From NCBI GenBank assembly GCA_963680875.1, contig OY804579.1, positions 49,812,536-49,876,535 on the forward strand: a DNA stretch of 64,000 bases, written 5' to 3'. The notes beneath the pieces were generated by a model. The model made no database searches, was not told the DNA's origin, and was given only the letters and a program-made list of their open reading frames with translations. Positions 9,992-24,900 of this stretch are shown piece after piece. The DNA comes from Bathymodiolus brooksi. Its lineage: Eukaryota; Mollusca; Bivalvia; Mytilida; Modiolidae. Position 1 is the stretch's first letter. Each line of letters begins with the position of its first letter. A program made the translations under genes and the position numbers.

Positions 9992-12900
9992 ATGTCTCTT
10001 GTTGTTGTACCAGTTTTACTGGTTTTACCATTTGTTTTTCTTATTCTATATATTGTTGTAAACTATATAGTGAATGGGAAGAAATCTGTTTGTGTAGTTG
10101 TGCTTGGTGACTTAGGAAGGAGTCCTAGAATGTTGTACCACTCCTTATCTTTCTCAAAAGAAGGGTTCCATGTAGACATGGTTGGTTATGCTGGTAAGAA
10201 ACATTGATCCCAAAAGATATCTCATGTGTTAACTTTCATGATCTATTTATACAAAATACAGACATATTTAGTTCTTTAAATGGTAGGCCTTAGCATAAAC
10301 CATATGAAAATGTAACAACTTGTAGGGGAGTTATGGTGTTTAACGTCACTCTCAGTTTTAGCAATATTTCAGTTGGTATATAAGTGGTCAGTTTTATTGG
10401 TGGAAAAACCACAGACCTGTCGCAAGTCACTGACAAACTTTATCAAATAAAGTTGTCTCGAGTACAACTTGCCTGGGTGGGTTTCGAACTCACAACTTCA
10501 GTTCAACTTATTTGTAGGGTCAGGTTATTTACATGTACTGTATGCTCTCATTGAGATTTGACACTGAAAGCTATTTTCTATTTTCTGTCAACGGATTTGG
10601 CTGTCAAAACTATTTTCAGTTTTGTGTCTTCTGTCGACAGGATACAAAACTAAAAATAGCTAAGAGAGCCAAAATTTTGGAATAGATTATTCAAACTGCT
10701 AATTGTCTAGCAGTAGCATAGCCTAGAGTACATGTACAGTCAATGGACATACAGTATTCGTCACCCTCGATTTTTACGCTATGTATTTCATATAAAACCG
10801 CATTTTTCAAAAAAATTATTGTGGAGTCATTTCTAAGCGGATTTTGATCATTTTTGCACCAGAAGAAGCAGAAATATTTAAAGATTATTTGTTTATTTTA
10901 GCATGAGTTTCTGTTAGATTGCCTTTATTTTCTTATGATTTAAAGACAATTTTTGTATTCTGACGTCAAATTTGCTATATATTTTAACAAAAATAAAATC
11001 GGAAAAATCAATATTTGGGTGATTTTCAAAAAAATAAGAAGTTTTTGTGTAACATAGAGGGTGAAATTTCAAATTGGACAAATTGACATAATTTTGGTCG
11101 TAAAATAATGTCAATATGATATATTTTTCAGATTCAGTTGCTCAGTGCAATATATGAAGACAAAATATTTTTTTTCAACTTTTATTAGCAACAAAGTGTT
11201 AAAATGATAACAAATACAGACTTACTTCCTCAGAGGTATCATTTTCTTTTGGGTATGGTAAAAGACCTAAATGTATTTCCATTTGATAATGATATGAAAT
11301 AGGCACATTTTGGTACCAAACTTTGTATATATCATGAGAAAACAGTTTCAGTATATCAAAGAAACACTATTTTTACTGTATATTTAAAAAAATCTGGTAA
11401 TTAAAGTTTTCATACAAGCATAAAAATGAGGCTTAATAGTTGTAAATCAATTATTTATATACATTGTATGCCTAATAAATATAACACAAGTTAAGTTGAT
11501 CATTGGTGGTATAAACTAGAGGTAACCAAATGAAAATACTGTCCATTTTTTGATGTTTTGTCACACTCCTGACACATTTTTCTAAAAGATAAATACACCA
11601 AATATAGGGCTCACGTTGGAGGGCGATTCGGGCGAAGAAGTCACCTTGTGGCTGCTCACTTCGCTTTGTACTAATGCCAAAAGAGAAGTGGAAGTTGCCC
11701 TGTAATTTTACCAAGTCGCTTTGTTAATTTAAACTGTTTTAACAATAAAACATCGGTATATTTTAATTTTACTAAAAAATTTCCGTTTTTCAAACCGCCA
11801 TTGTAAAGGGACGTAATCGACAGTTACGAATATAAAAACTGTACTACGAATCCGTACTCGGGGAAAATAACGTCGGTATTGTTTCATTTCATTTATTTGA
11901 GGTTTGATGGTGGCTATCCAAAGGGATTGTTAACTTTGTGGATATGATTAGTTTCTTAATTAATATCAGTCAGTGATTAAAGAGAAGCATCAGTAAATAG
12001 TGCATTGTGTTTTTTTTTTTTGCATATATTTATCTTATCTAATGTTTTGTCATTTTATCTATGTGTGACTTGTTTGAAACAATGCTGATGTTGAAATAAA
12101 ATTTATTATTCAATTTTATTTATTTATTATTTATTGGACAATAGTTGACTATCATATATGAGCCTTTATCATCTGCAAGACAAAACAAAGAATCTGAAAA
12201 GGGTTTATTTATTACAAACAAACAAAAACCAAATACAAGGACATATGTAAATCAGAGAGATGATATGCTAACAAAAACAAGGAATTAAACAACTACTGAA
12301 TATACCTTAATGCATAGCAAGTACATTATAACATACGAATGCCACGATAATGCTCCGCGAATGTGAAAAGTGGTACAATTAGAGAAATATTTTGACTTCT
12401 CCCTGTACTCTCACCACTTCTCCCTGTTGTCTCTCACTTCTCTTTTGTCAGCACCTGAAAGAGAAGTCACTTCTCCCTCTGATTTCAAAGTAGTGGGAGA
12501 CCTGAAATATCAAGCTAAATGCAATCATTGTTGGTCACAATAACTTTTTTAAGTAGTAGTACATAATCTATTTTGACTGAAAAAAAAGTTTCCCTTGAAT
12601 ATACCTTGTATTTCATTTTTGCATTGTTATGATGTTATTTCAATCATATTTTATCATATTCTATGTAATATCATGACATGACATCTGCTCTGTCATGCAA
12701 TAAAGTCGGTCACTTGTTTTGATTTACAATTCTGGCGCAGCACGAGACCAATGATGTCATTCTGTATATTCATAGCGTACATAAACACAGAGGGAATTCT
12801 TTTCAACGTCAAAATTACAAGATGAGATTAAAACAGAGAAGTTTGAATTCAATAAATTCCATGCAAGTAAAAAACATCCTTTTTACTAATGTCTTTTTTT

Positions 12901-15900
12901 CATGTTCATTATGCTTGTTAAATATGCTTCCATCGATGGTGTTCCCCAAGCATTTTTATCTTTCTGGTTTGTTGACATAATCATCATCACAGTTCATGAC
13001 CGTTTCTGGAATGTAGGCCAAGCAAATAATGAATTGTATTTTAAAATACTTTGAAAATATGATGATTGATCATTCAGATTCCACCATTTTCTAGAAAATG
13101 GCTGATTTTCCTGGGAAAATACATACAAGTGCTCTCCATTTGTCACAAAATGGCAGATTATTTTGCATTTCCACTGCTGCTTTAATAACAAATATACCCC
13201 TTACTTCTTGGGGTAATGAAATGAAATTCACAGAGAAGATAGAAAAAGAATTAATTTACAGCAATAATCAAAATTTATAGCATAAATTGAACAGAGAATT
13301 AAATTAAACCAGACAGAAAAATGAGATTATCTGGGTAAAAAAAACCTGTCATTATTACAAATAGCATCAACAGAACTGTATTGTTACCACTCTGTGATAA
13401 TAAATGTGATTAAAATAAATTGAAATCAGTCATTAATTGCTTTACAAAAATATGGCAGAATGTAGTCAGTCTAATAGATTGTATTGACAAAAGCAAAAAC
13501 ACCAAATTCACTGGATTAAATACTTTATTATATGGGCAAGCAAGTTTAATATTTGCATCAAATAATTAATTTTTAATACTTCAATTTCAAACTATTTAAA
13601 AAAAACTTCCTTTGAAATTTTTCAGACAAAACAATTACACTGAAAAAGCTAAAATACTGTACTTTCTTAATCTGGTTTACTTTTTAAGTTTGTTTGGCCT
13701 ATGACAAAATCATGTGGTTTATTGACCTTTGACTGGCTTTATGTGACGTAATAGGATGCCATTTGGAAAAAGGGTAGTAAACAAATATGGGTCAGTGTGT
13801 TATTATTATCGATCTTTTTTCCATGGAATTTTACACATGTGAGCAAGAATAGATGAGGAACATAATTAAAAAGAAAAAAATGTTTACTTTTCAAACATGA
13901 AAAAAATAATCCAACATTATCCAATGACTGACCGACTTATTGTCAGACGAGGATACTATCATAATTATAAAAAATGACCACTCAATTTTCAACCATTTAT
14001 ACATCTTTTCAAGAGTATAGTGCTTATTGAGAATTAAATAATTCCCCGAGACAATTACAAGCAGTTTTATGGAGTCTATATCGTATATGCTTACAAAATA
14101 ATCTATTTCTTAAATAAAATTGTCACACTCCTGACTCCCTCTCGAAAATAAATCTGTCGAGCTGAAAATAATATAACCAACTTATTCTTTCCAAACTAAA
14201 AGTTATATTTCTTCAAAAGCTTATATTTCTTACAGTTAACAGTAAATATTAAAAGAAGATTCAAAATTATGTTTTTGCTTTTTCTAATGATTAGTGTGCT
14301 AATTATTTGCCCTTTAGGAATTTATGTCATCAAAAATGGTTAAAATGGATTTGAAATTTATTAAAACTAGTAATAGATCATCTTTTCTTAGTATAAAATT
14401 ACTTTTTAGTGGTTTTCAAATTAGTTTCCCCATGTTTCTCAATAATTTACTCTGCAAAAAAGCTTCCTACTGCAATTGCAATCGACATTTAATATTTTTA
14501 TGTCAGGAGTGTGACATATTACTGTTGAATGAAAAATTATTGATAAATTTTCAAAAATGCTATATCAAAAGAATGAAAATGTTTTATGAAAGGCAAGATA
14601 TATTAAAGTAAGTATTCTGTTTATCTAAAGCAACATACATCAATTTTTCATTTAGAAAAAAAAATCCATATTTTGATGTTTTAAGAAAATATAACCCTTT
14701 ATCATCACTTATTATGAGAAAGGTGTCAATATACAAAAATACTATAATTATTACTTATTGTTTATATGTAATTAAATTGAAAACATTGTGGAGGTTTGTA
14801 GAAGCATGTTTTTTTTGTTTTTTGTTTTTTTTAATAAAGATATGCCTATTAAAAGTGTCACACTCCTGACATTAGTTATTTTGATTTCCTAGCTATGATA
14901 TGTCATATATCAGAGCTATTTCCAACTTTTTTCTTTGATTGGGTCTGGAGCTTTTGGAAAATAAATAAAATTGTGAACTATTAAAGCATACAACATAGTA
15001 CTATACAACTAAGATAAAATGTCACACTCCTGACATTTTTTGTGTCTCTCCTTATGCAAGCCCAATTTTACAACTATCATATTCATCCAGTCTAATACTA
15101 CTAAATTATTATAACTAATGTTTTTTTACAACATATTTTGACTTTTCTGAACTAATTAGTCTCAACAATGAATAACTATTAAGGTTTAATTTGACATTTG
15201 TACAATTTTCCAAATTAAATTTATTCATGTACACTAATTTAAAAAATAGAATAATTTTTTGTTGCAAAAGCATAGGGTCACAAAACATCTAGATATTTGA
15301 AGTAAAATGGTACGAAATTATAGAATACCATCTTTCTTTAATATATTTTTTATTTTATTAGTTCACCTGGACCAAAGGTCCAGGTGAACTATTGCCATCA
15401 CTTGGCGTCCGTCGTCTGTCGTCTGTAAACTTTTCACATTTCAAGCTTCTTCTCCGAAACCACGGGGACAATTGGAACCAAACTTAGCAGGAATGTTCCT
15501 TGGATGGTCCTCTACAAAGTTTCTGTTTTTCGTTCCGGTCGGATATTCAACATGGCTGCCAGGGCCAATAATATGCTCTGATTGGCTGAAATTTCAAAGA
15601 TCTTCTTCTCTGAAACTAATGAACTGACTGAACCCAAACTGTAAAGGAATGATCATTGGAATGTCATTTACCAAGTTTCTGTTTTTTATGCCGATCGGAA
15701 ATCCAAGATGGCCACCATCGCAGGACATAGATTAAGATTGGACTCTATGGGAAAATGTTCAAATGCCTTCTTCTCAGAAACTACAAATATGATTAAAGCC
15801 AAACTGTACATGCATGTTCATTTGATGGTCCTCTACAATCTTAAGGTTTTTTTGTTCCGATATGAAATTCAAAATGGCGGCTACGGCAGGACTTAGTTTA

Positions 15901-18900
15901 ACATTGAACCCTATGGGAAAAATGTTTCAAAACGCTTCTTCTCTGAAATCACTTGGACAATTGAAACCAAACTGCCCAGGAATGATCATTGGAAGGTCCT
16001 CTACAAATTTTATGTTTTTTATGCCGATTGGAAATCCAAGATGGCCACCACCGCAGGACATAGATTAACATTGGACCCTATGGGAAAATGTTCAAATGCC
16101 TTCTTCTCAGAAACTACAAATATGATTAAAGCCAAACTGTACATGAATGTTCATTGGATGGTCCTCTACAAACTTTATGTTTTTTGGTCCGATATGAAAT
16201 TCAAAATGGCGGCTACGGCAGGACTTAGTTTAACATTGGACCTTATGGGGAAAATGTTTCAAAACGCTTCTTCTCTGAAACCACTTGGACAATTGAAACC
16301 AAACTTCCCAGGAATGATCATTGGAAGGTCCTCTACAAAGTTTCTGTTTTTGATGCCGATTGGAAATCCAAGATGGCCACCACTGCAGGACATAGATTAA
16401 CATTGGACCCTATGGGAAAATGTTCAAATGCCTTCTTCTCAGAAACTACAAATATGATTAAAGCCAAACTGCCCATGAATAATCATAGTATTAACACAGG
16501 ACCATATGGGGAAAATACAGAAATATGTTCTTCTCTAAAGCTATTGCACTGATTGAACCTAAACTCTGCATCAATCATTGGAAGGTCCTTTACAAACTTT
16601 GTGCTTTTTATGTTGATCAGAATTCCAAGATGACTACCACTGCAGGACATAGTTTTTACATAGGACCAATTGGTTCTTTTTATAACCAGGTGAACGATAC
16701 AGGCTCTTGAGAGCCTCTGGTTTTTTTTTTATCATCAAGGTAAGTTAAGGCAATTTAAAGTTTGTCACGTTAAAACGTCACACTCCTGACAAATTTGACC
16801 AGTTTTTAGAGGATAACCTTTTAACCGGAAGAGCAATCTCCATGACACTTTGCATGAAGATAACTGTTACCATTGTGCTTGTTTTAAGATAGTTACCTTT
16901 CTTTCATATCATTTAATATTCAAATTATTCTCTGAAAATGAAGTCTTCTATTTTTTGAAAATCACCCATTTGTGTTTTAATCACCAGAAAACAAAAACCA
17001 TGCAGACAAAAATTACTATCAGAAAAACAAATAACATTCAAAGAATTCTGCCCGTCTTGAAATAAATTTCTTAAAAATCTGCCCAGAGATAGCTTTAAAA
17101 TATTTTGTTGACAAAATGTGGTTTTATATGAAATATATAGTAAAAAAATCGAGGGTGACGAATACTTATATCCATGGACTGTAGTTTGCCCCTAAGTCCC
17201 TAATGTCGGACATATTTGCTGGATAGTTCAGATTATTACCTAATGTTTCATTATTTTGCACCAAAAAGATATACCTGGTTGCAACAGACCTGTTGCAATG
17301 TTATTGGTCATCAGTTAAATAAGTACGGTTTGTAGTGCTCCTGAAAAAGAGTGAGATTTGTAGCATTGAATTTGCCCTGGACCGAAAAACATCATGTCCA
17401 ACATAAGGGCCATTTGACCAGTATTAGTTTCTTTTATACCAATGGATCATCATTGAACGAAACAAATATAAAAATAGGTTTAAATCAAAGCTTAATAATC
17501 AACTGAAAACATGAAAGGATGAATTTGTCAATTTCAGGGAGAATTTCTGAATATTGTTTGAAAGAGTTAAATGACCACTAAAAAGATGTTTTGAAAATGT
17601 TTTCTGGTATTTTTTTTTGCTGTGTAGGTACGAGTAAAAGGTTTCTGAATTGTTCCGCTGGAACTCTGATCACTAGTCTTGAAACAAAATTGCCTCCCAA
17701 TGTCAAAAAGGTGTGTATTATCAACACCCAAAGATGGTAAATAGTAAAAGAGGAAACAATGAATAAATTGAATCACCATACAGTTGGAGATTCTAAATTG
17801 ATATTTACTAAAATGTATGATTTCAATTTTAGGATCAAAACTACCAGATACTATCAGAAGAAATAAAGACATCAGGAAGTATATGTTACCTGAACCTCCA
17901 GGTTGTTTGAAATGTAAGATTTGATTTAGTCAACTGTAGATACAAACTAAAAATTACTTTGTTAAGAGTTTTGGATCTACTCTAAAAATAGTGTAACCTT
18001 TTGCATAAGCTTTACAAATCTGAACTTCAAATGGTACATGTATGTATTGAAATTAAAATCACAAATTGTTTATTGGCTTTTATCAAGTCATATTTGTCAA
18101 GTTTCAAATATTTACAAGGGGTCTTGTCAAGTTTCTAGAATTATATTTTGAAACGGATTTTACCCAAAAAAAAACTAATAAGCCATGATTTAAACAGATT
18201 AGAACCATTTTATTTTATTCTTTACAACAGTTAAAAAAATATCATCAGCCTGTTTCCAGATCTGTCTCCATTTTTAGCTCCCCTGGTTCCACTGGCCATG
18301 TTGACTATTGTCATTACTTGGTGTGCATCATTGTTTGTTAGCTTTTTACAATTTTATCCCTTTTCTGCAACCACTGGACAACTTAAAAGCAATCTTGTCT
18401 GTAATATTACTTGGGATCATGCATGATGCTCTACAAAGTTTGCTTTTATATGTGGACTGGAAATTCAAAATGATCATCACTACAGAATTTGAATATAATT
18501 TAAAAAACCTGTTTTCAGAAACTGATAAACCGATAAAATCCAAACTATAAATGAATTGGTTATTGAATCGCCCTGTTCAAAATTTCATTTTATTTAATGG
18601 ATGGAATTTCAAGATGGCCATCACTACAAAACAGTATCAGTCAAATTATAACTTGTTTTCTCAGTTTTCTTATTAATCTTCCAAAAACCACTTGAAGTTG
18701 GAACCAAATTGGATGTTTTTTCCCCCAATTATTTTAGCTATATTTTGATTTATCTCTGACCAACTGTAAAATAAATACATGTACATACATGTATATTAAA
18801 AAAATAACCGTGGATGTGATCTTATGGTAGTTGGATTTATAACTATCTATCACCACTAACATTGTGAGTTTGAATCCTACTCAGGCGAGGTGTACTCAAT

Positions 18901-21900
18901 ATAACATTACGTGATAAAGTTTGTCAGTGACTTGTGGCAGCTTGGTGATTTTCTCTGGGTACTCCGATTTCCTCCACCAATTAAACTGACTGCTGTGATG
19001 TAACTGAAATATTGTTGAAAGTGGCATTAAACACCATAACCCTAGCCATAATTTAGAAATCTACCATTTTGAAGGTGCACAGGGTTAATATCTACACATC
19101 AGCATTTATGGCTTAAATATCTTTTTAATACTTAGATGACTAACGAAAAAAGAACTAATTGTGCTTAGGTGTAGCACATTATGACAAATGTACCTCTACT
19201 TATAATTACTGTAACTAGATGGAAGAGACAAGGAATACCTGATAACTTTAATTCAGTCATGCTCAGCAATTTTAAAGTGATTTAAATCTAATATAAAAGA
19301 ATATAGATTTGTACTAAACATTTTCCAGACTTGCCTCAGATGATGGTCTACATGATAAAAGTACTTTGGCAGAGTTTGACACTTGGTATAACCATGCTGT
19401 TGTCACCGAAGGCAGGTTATATTATGTTACAGGTGAGCATTTGAAAACCAAGATTTTTTTTTCAATTCCTACAAAATTAATATATACCGGTACATGTAAT
19501 TCATTTTTCCGGCCATTCCTCAGACCATATTAAAAATATTGTTGGTGGAAACAGTTTCTAGATTATTACCTTTATTATACCATTATATTTCAAGGATGAT
19601 TTAAAAAAAAAGTTATTTAAATGATTTCAACTATTTTCCTCTGACAAAAATATTTCGAAAGTTGCTGGACTCGATCAGAACAGTTTAAAAATATTTTCAT
19701 TGATTTCACTAGTACTCAGTTACATGTATTTTATTTTCTAATCAGAATCATTTCTGATATTTTTACACTAAGTCAAAACCTTTTCATGTGAAAAAAATAT
19801 TTTTGCCATTATTTCTGTCTGTTGAGAATTAACCTTTTATGAGTCTAGTATAGATAATTGAGATGATTGACTAATTGAATCTATTGAGAATTCACCAAAT
19901 TAATTAGACCTATAGTCAAGAACATATGATATGTAATTCTAGTATGTATAATTATAAGTCAACATATAGAATGCATCTTGGCTTTATTGATCAAAATATT
20001 ATACTTGAATATTTGAATTTTTTTTCTTTCATTTTGGCAGGTATTCAAAATGAATAGTTTTACATTTTATATTTTTATATCTTAAGAATGGCAAATTTAT
20101 ATTGAGTTTTTCTAAAGATTGGCAGATATAAGCACTTTATGCTGTTTTTTTAATATGTATTTATTTTTTAAATGAATTTAGAAATACACCATTGGAGACC
20201 CAAATATATATCAAGAGGAGGATGGTTGGGATATCATGTACCAGTCATATGTTTGTGTCTGTCACAAACCAGGACATGGATTTACAAAGTCCTATTATGT
20301 TGTGGCTTTTTTTGTGTTTGTTCATTGAGTTAATTAATAAGATGAGTGGTGATTGTTCCTTTTGTTGATATTAGTGGAATTGTTGACCATCACTTTAACC
20401 TTTCTTTTCAGAACCCCCTTTATTAAACAAACATTGACATCAATATATGGGAGATAACTCCAGTCCTTAAAATCCCAAACTATAGATTGATTTTTGTTTA
20501 GCATCAAATGTGCAGTATTTCAATTATATTCATGACAAGAACAAGTTTACAAACAATGCATCATTTGGGTAAAAAGGGTGGCACTGGGATAGGTCTATGG
20601 ACATTTGGGTTAAAAGGGTGGCACTGGGATAGGTCTATGGACATTTGGGTAAAAAGGGTGGCTTTGAGATAGGTCTATGGACATTTGGGTAAAAAGGGTG
20701 GCATTGGGATAGATCTATGGACATTTGGGTAAAAAGGGTGGCACTGGGATAGGACTATGGACATTTGGGTAAAAAGGGTGGCACTGGGATAGGTCTATGG
20801 ACATTTGGGTAAAAAGGGTGGCACTGGGATAGGTCTGTGGACATTTGGGTAAAAAGGGTGGCACTGGGATAGGTCTATGGACATTTGGGTAAAAAGGGTG
20901 GCACTGGGATAGGTCTATGGACATTTGGGTAAAAAGGGTGGCACTGGGATAGGTCTATGGACATTTGGGTAAAAAGGGTGGCACTGGGATAGGTCTGTGG
21001 GCATTTGGGTAAAAAGGGTGGCACTGGGATAGGTCTATGGACATTTGGGTAAAAAGGGTGGCACTGGAATAGGTCTATGGACATTTGTTTTGATTGCCAC
21101 ATGAGTGTGTGGTTATGGTGTTTAATGCCAGTTTCAACAATATTTCAATTATATCGTGATGGTCAGTTTTATTGGAGGAGGAAACCAGAGTACCCGGAGA
21201 AAACCACTGACCAGCGGCAAGGCACTGACAAACTTTATCACATAATGTTGTATCAAATACACCTTGCCAAACTAAAAATTTACTGGTGATAGGCACTGAT
21301 TGCACAGGTAGTTGTAAATCCAACTATCATACGATCAAGACCATGACAGCCCCCACTTGCTACAAGGAAAATAGGGAGTTGATGGATAGCTATGATAAAT
21401 ACCCAATAACATAACCTCAATACAATACCTATGGGAAAGTAACTAATTTCCTTCATGAACTTCAACAGTGCATTGGTCAATTAAAACATAGGTTCACTAT
21501 GAGAATAAACATTTAATTTAATTTTGGATTTGCAGCTTAAAAAACCCAGTTTTTCATGAAAATTAATACCTCACAAAGAATACAACAACCCTGACAGTAA
21601 TTGAAATGACATCCATGTGATTAATAATAAATGTTTTAATTTCTTTGACAGAATCCACCAAGTATTCCTACAATGGCAGTTTGCTGGATTGTGTGTTTGT
21701 TAAGGGGAAGTAAGCTGGTGATTGATTGGCATAACTATGGATATACTATTCTTGGTCTGACCTTGGGGGAGCAACATTTTCTTGTTCAAATCTCTAAATG
21801 GTATGTATATGTGAAAGAAGCATGAATAGGAATAGTTAAAAGGAGGTTGGGCTTGATATAGATATTACATATCATATGGGTGATGCCTTTGTAACAATGT

Positions 21901-24900
21901 TTGACAAAATAATACAAATCAGTTTCTTTTTGAATTTATATGGAGATGGTGGGTCTAGGAAAAAATGGCCTTCCAAAACTCCTCCCCCATACATTTTTTT
22001 TTTTTTTGGAATAACCCTAACCATCTTTACCAATTTTGATAAAGGAAAATATATGATGTTCACCTTTTCACTTTTAAGGACATAAGGGAGATTATTTTAT
22101 TATCTCTCCTACTTGGATTACTACCTTGCTAATGTCTCTTCTTCTAACTACCGTATAAGTGTTTTTTTCCACGGGATGCAAATTTCACGATTTTCATCCA
22201 AATGGGTGGAATTTATTTAGTGGTATTTAATTTTCACGATCCTGAGTTTTAACCAAAATCAAATTTTAGCAGATTGACAGTTATATTAGAATAAAATTAT
22301 CTGAACTGTTTGACCAACAATTCAAAATAGAAATAAATTTGAGTAAGAGTTTTTTGTGTGCGATCAGCAGTATTTTAGAATTGTATACATGTTCATTAAT
22401 AGAAAATTGCATAAGGGCATTTAATATAATTTTAACATATATGTATTATTACAACACATTTACAAAAATTAAACATAAATAAGTCTCATTAACAGACTCC
22501 AAAACAAAATTTGATCAATTAATTAACACAAAAAATTTTCAACTTACAGGTAATTAAAAATCGGTGAATGGAAATGATAATATTAATTAAAAAAGGTGTG
22601 TTTACACAGCAACAACTATTCATGGTACATGTAATTAGTGTTTTAAAGATAAAAGGGAAATTAATTACATGTAAAATAATTTACCTGTTATATTGTATTT
22701 GTCACCAAATGCATTGTTTTCGGGAATGATTTTTCCCCCTTTGTTATCCCCTCGCCAACGAAGTTGCAAATGGATATAGTAACACTACCGTCCTATCCCC
22801 TCACCAACAAAGTTGCGAAGGGATATAGTAACGCTACCGTCCTTCCGTAACATCCTTGTGAACACTCTAGAATCAACATCCTTCAATGGATTTTGACCAA
22901 ACTTGGTACATACTTAGTCCTTAGGAGAGTCTGGAACCCTATTGATTTTCAAGGTCAAAGGTCAAGATCACTGGGTCAAATTTTTACTGCATAACATCCT
23001 TGTGAACACTAGAATCAACATCCTTCAATGGATTTTGACCAAGCTTGGTACATACTTAGTCCTTAAGAGAATCTGAACCCTATTGATTTTCAAGGTCAAA
23101 GGTCAAGGTCACTGGGTCAAATATTTAGGCAAGGGGATACACCACGCTTTGCGTTGCCCTTGTTAAATATTTTAAAAGCTTAATTTCAACAATTTTAAGA
23201 ATGGCAGTGACCATATAATTGTTAAATATTCGTTATATACAGTCATACTAGGGGAGACAGATTTTGTACGATTATTTAAGAAAATAAAGATATTTATGTA
23301 GTAAAGGGCAGAAATTTACGCTGGTTCTTTTTTTCGCTGATTGATGACTATAAGCGGAAATTAGGTACCCGCGAAAAAACCCACTTATGCGATATGAGAA
23401 TGTTATTTATGAACACATTCTATTTAACATGTTAGTAAAATGGTGAACATGGTTAATTTTGATACACAAGTTTACAAGTTGTCCATGTGAAACAATTAAT
23501 TGGGTAGATTGCTCTATGTCTTATGTAAATTGTTTTCTAATTGTTCCATCTTGTTGTTAGAGAGGATTGGTATAGGCATAGCCTGTTATCCAATCCTATT
23601 GATTTATCAATAAAATATTTGAAATGAAAACAATTAATTATTTTAAAACAGCCAGCCTTATAGAGATAAATGATTTATCGAAATCACAGTTAATTGGGTA
23701 CATATAATAGTTAGATTGTAACATATAAATCAGACAGTGGTATGATATAATTGATAAATTATAGTTCAATTCAGTGGAAAACATATTTGTTTTTGTCACC
23801 ATGCTGATTACACTTTTGATATGTAATTTAGTTTATAACAATGTAGTGAAATAATTAATGAAAAAAATATTTACCATTATAGAACAGTCTCATTTGCCTG
23901 TAGTTTATATTATTACAGTCCTGCCATGCTCATAGATGTTTGAGTTATAAGCTGTTTCTAAGAATATGTACCAAAGGGGTACTCGGAAGCTGTATATCGA
24001 AAGATTACAGAGAATACAATGACTAAAATAAAATAGACAAAAGGGCAAACAATTGTCGGCAAAACACAACACAGGAAACAAAAGTTTGAGCAACACAAAC
24101 CTCACTAAAACTGATGGTGAAGTCGCATGTTCTAAAAGAGTTAAGCAGTTCCTGCTCCACTAAAGGCACCTGTCGTGTTCAACAACTCTACTTCTTGTTA
24201 ATGAAAGTCCAATTGTATTCATAAAATAAATCTTTTTAATACAATATGTAATTACTAGATTCAAATGCATTTAATTTTCATTCAGACTGTCATCTTCAAT
24301 TCATGTAACTTACAAATCTGTTTTCCTTTTGTTTGGATATACCGAAATTATCGTCCATCTTAAACACCTCTCGGCAAATGTACAAGATATATATGTAACA
24401 GTTCTATAAGACTTGATAATACAAGAGAGACAAATGAGTGGAAAGTTGACAGTGTAAGGAAAAATTAAATAAAGAATTGAGATAAGCTTTTACCTAGAAT
24501 AAACCTATATATTTTATTCTAGTGCAATGTAGTGTAACAATTTATTGCAGGTATGAAAATTACTTTGGGAGATTTTCTGCTGTTAATTTCTGTGTAACAA
24601 ATGCAATGAAGGATGATTTACGTAACTTGAGAATTTGGTAAGACTTTAGATTACTTTTCCAACACATACACACATTTGGACATAACTTTGGTATAAACTG
24701 TTATAGCAAAGAGGGAATAACAGGGGGGAATAACAATCTAGTTCCAATGTTGAGAGCTTTCATAGGAGGTTAGCATATCAACAGAGAGCATTCCAATGTA
24801 CAAAAGTGTACTTTTAACGCATGAATTTTTAAGTACAAAATGTAATACTAGTATATATATTTATATTTTATACTTTCAGCTTTTTAAAACTATAGGTATT

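Larger units (their letters stand above)
10735..17183. mobile_element. 6.4-kb TIR-bounded element filling ALG1 intron 1
   Basis: The left end, TACAGTCAATGGACATACAG with TATTCGTCACCCTCGATTTTT, recurs inverted at the right end (AAAATCGAGGGTGACGAATA with a CATGGACTGTA terminus). Inverted similarity reaches further in: TGGGTGATTTTCAAAAAA at about 11018 against TTTTTTGAAAATCACCCA at about 16955. TA at both ends is consistent with Tc1/mariner/pogo-type targeting. No transposase was recognised inside. Nested within are an element shared with 60.2-62.8 kb, a CACCTGGACC element (15360-16725) and six copies of a 16-bp motif. It may be one large non-autonomous element or a composite of later insertions. 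Confidence 0.7.

Noticed and set aside
14324..14611. 95-codon ORF inside the 6.4-kb element, considered as a transposase piece
   Set aside because: No recognisable motif (no HTH, no DDE spacing). Leucine/lysine/phenylalanine bias is as expected from AT-rich sequence, and it contains one of the 16-bp motifs in the frame.
15708..16400. Chain of overlapping ORFs of up to 119 codons with [17 protein letters not shown] repeats
   Set aside because: These are readings of tandem units in a CACCTGGACC-type repeat. The same unit occurs decayed elsewhere without open frames.
20715..21102. Proline-rich repeat ORFs on the minus strand
   Set aside because: Made by the 40-bp array; three units restore frame. 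No coding signal outside the array.
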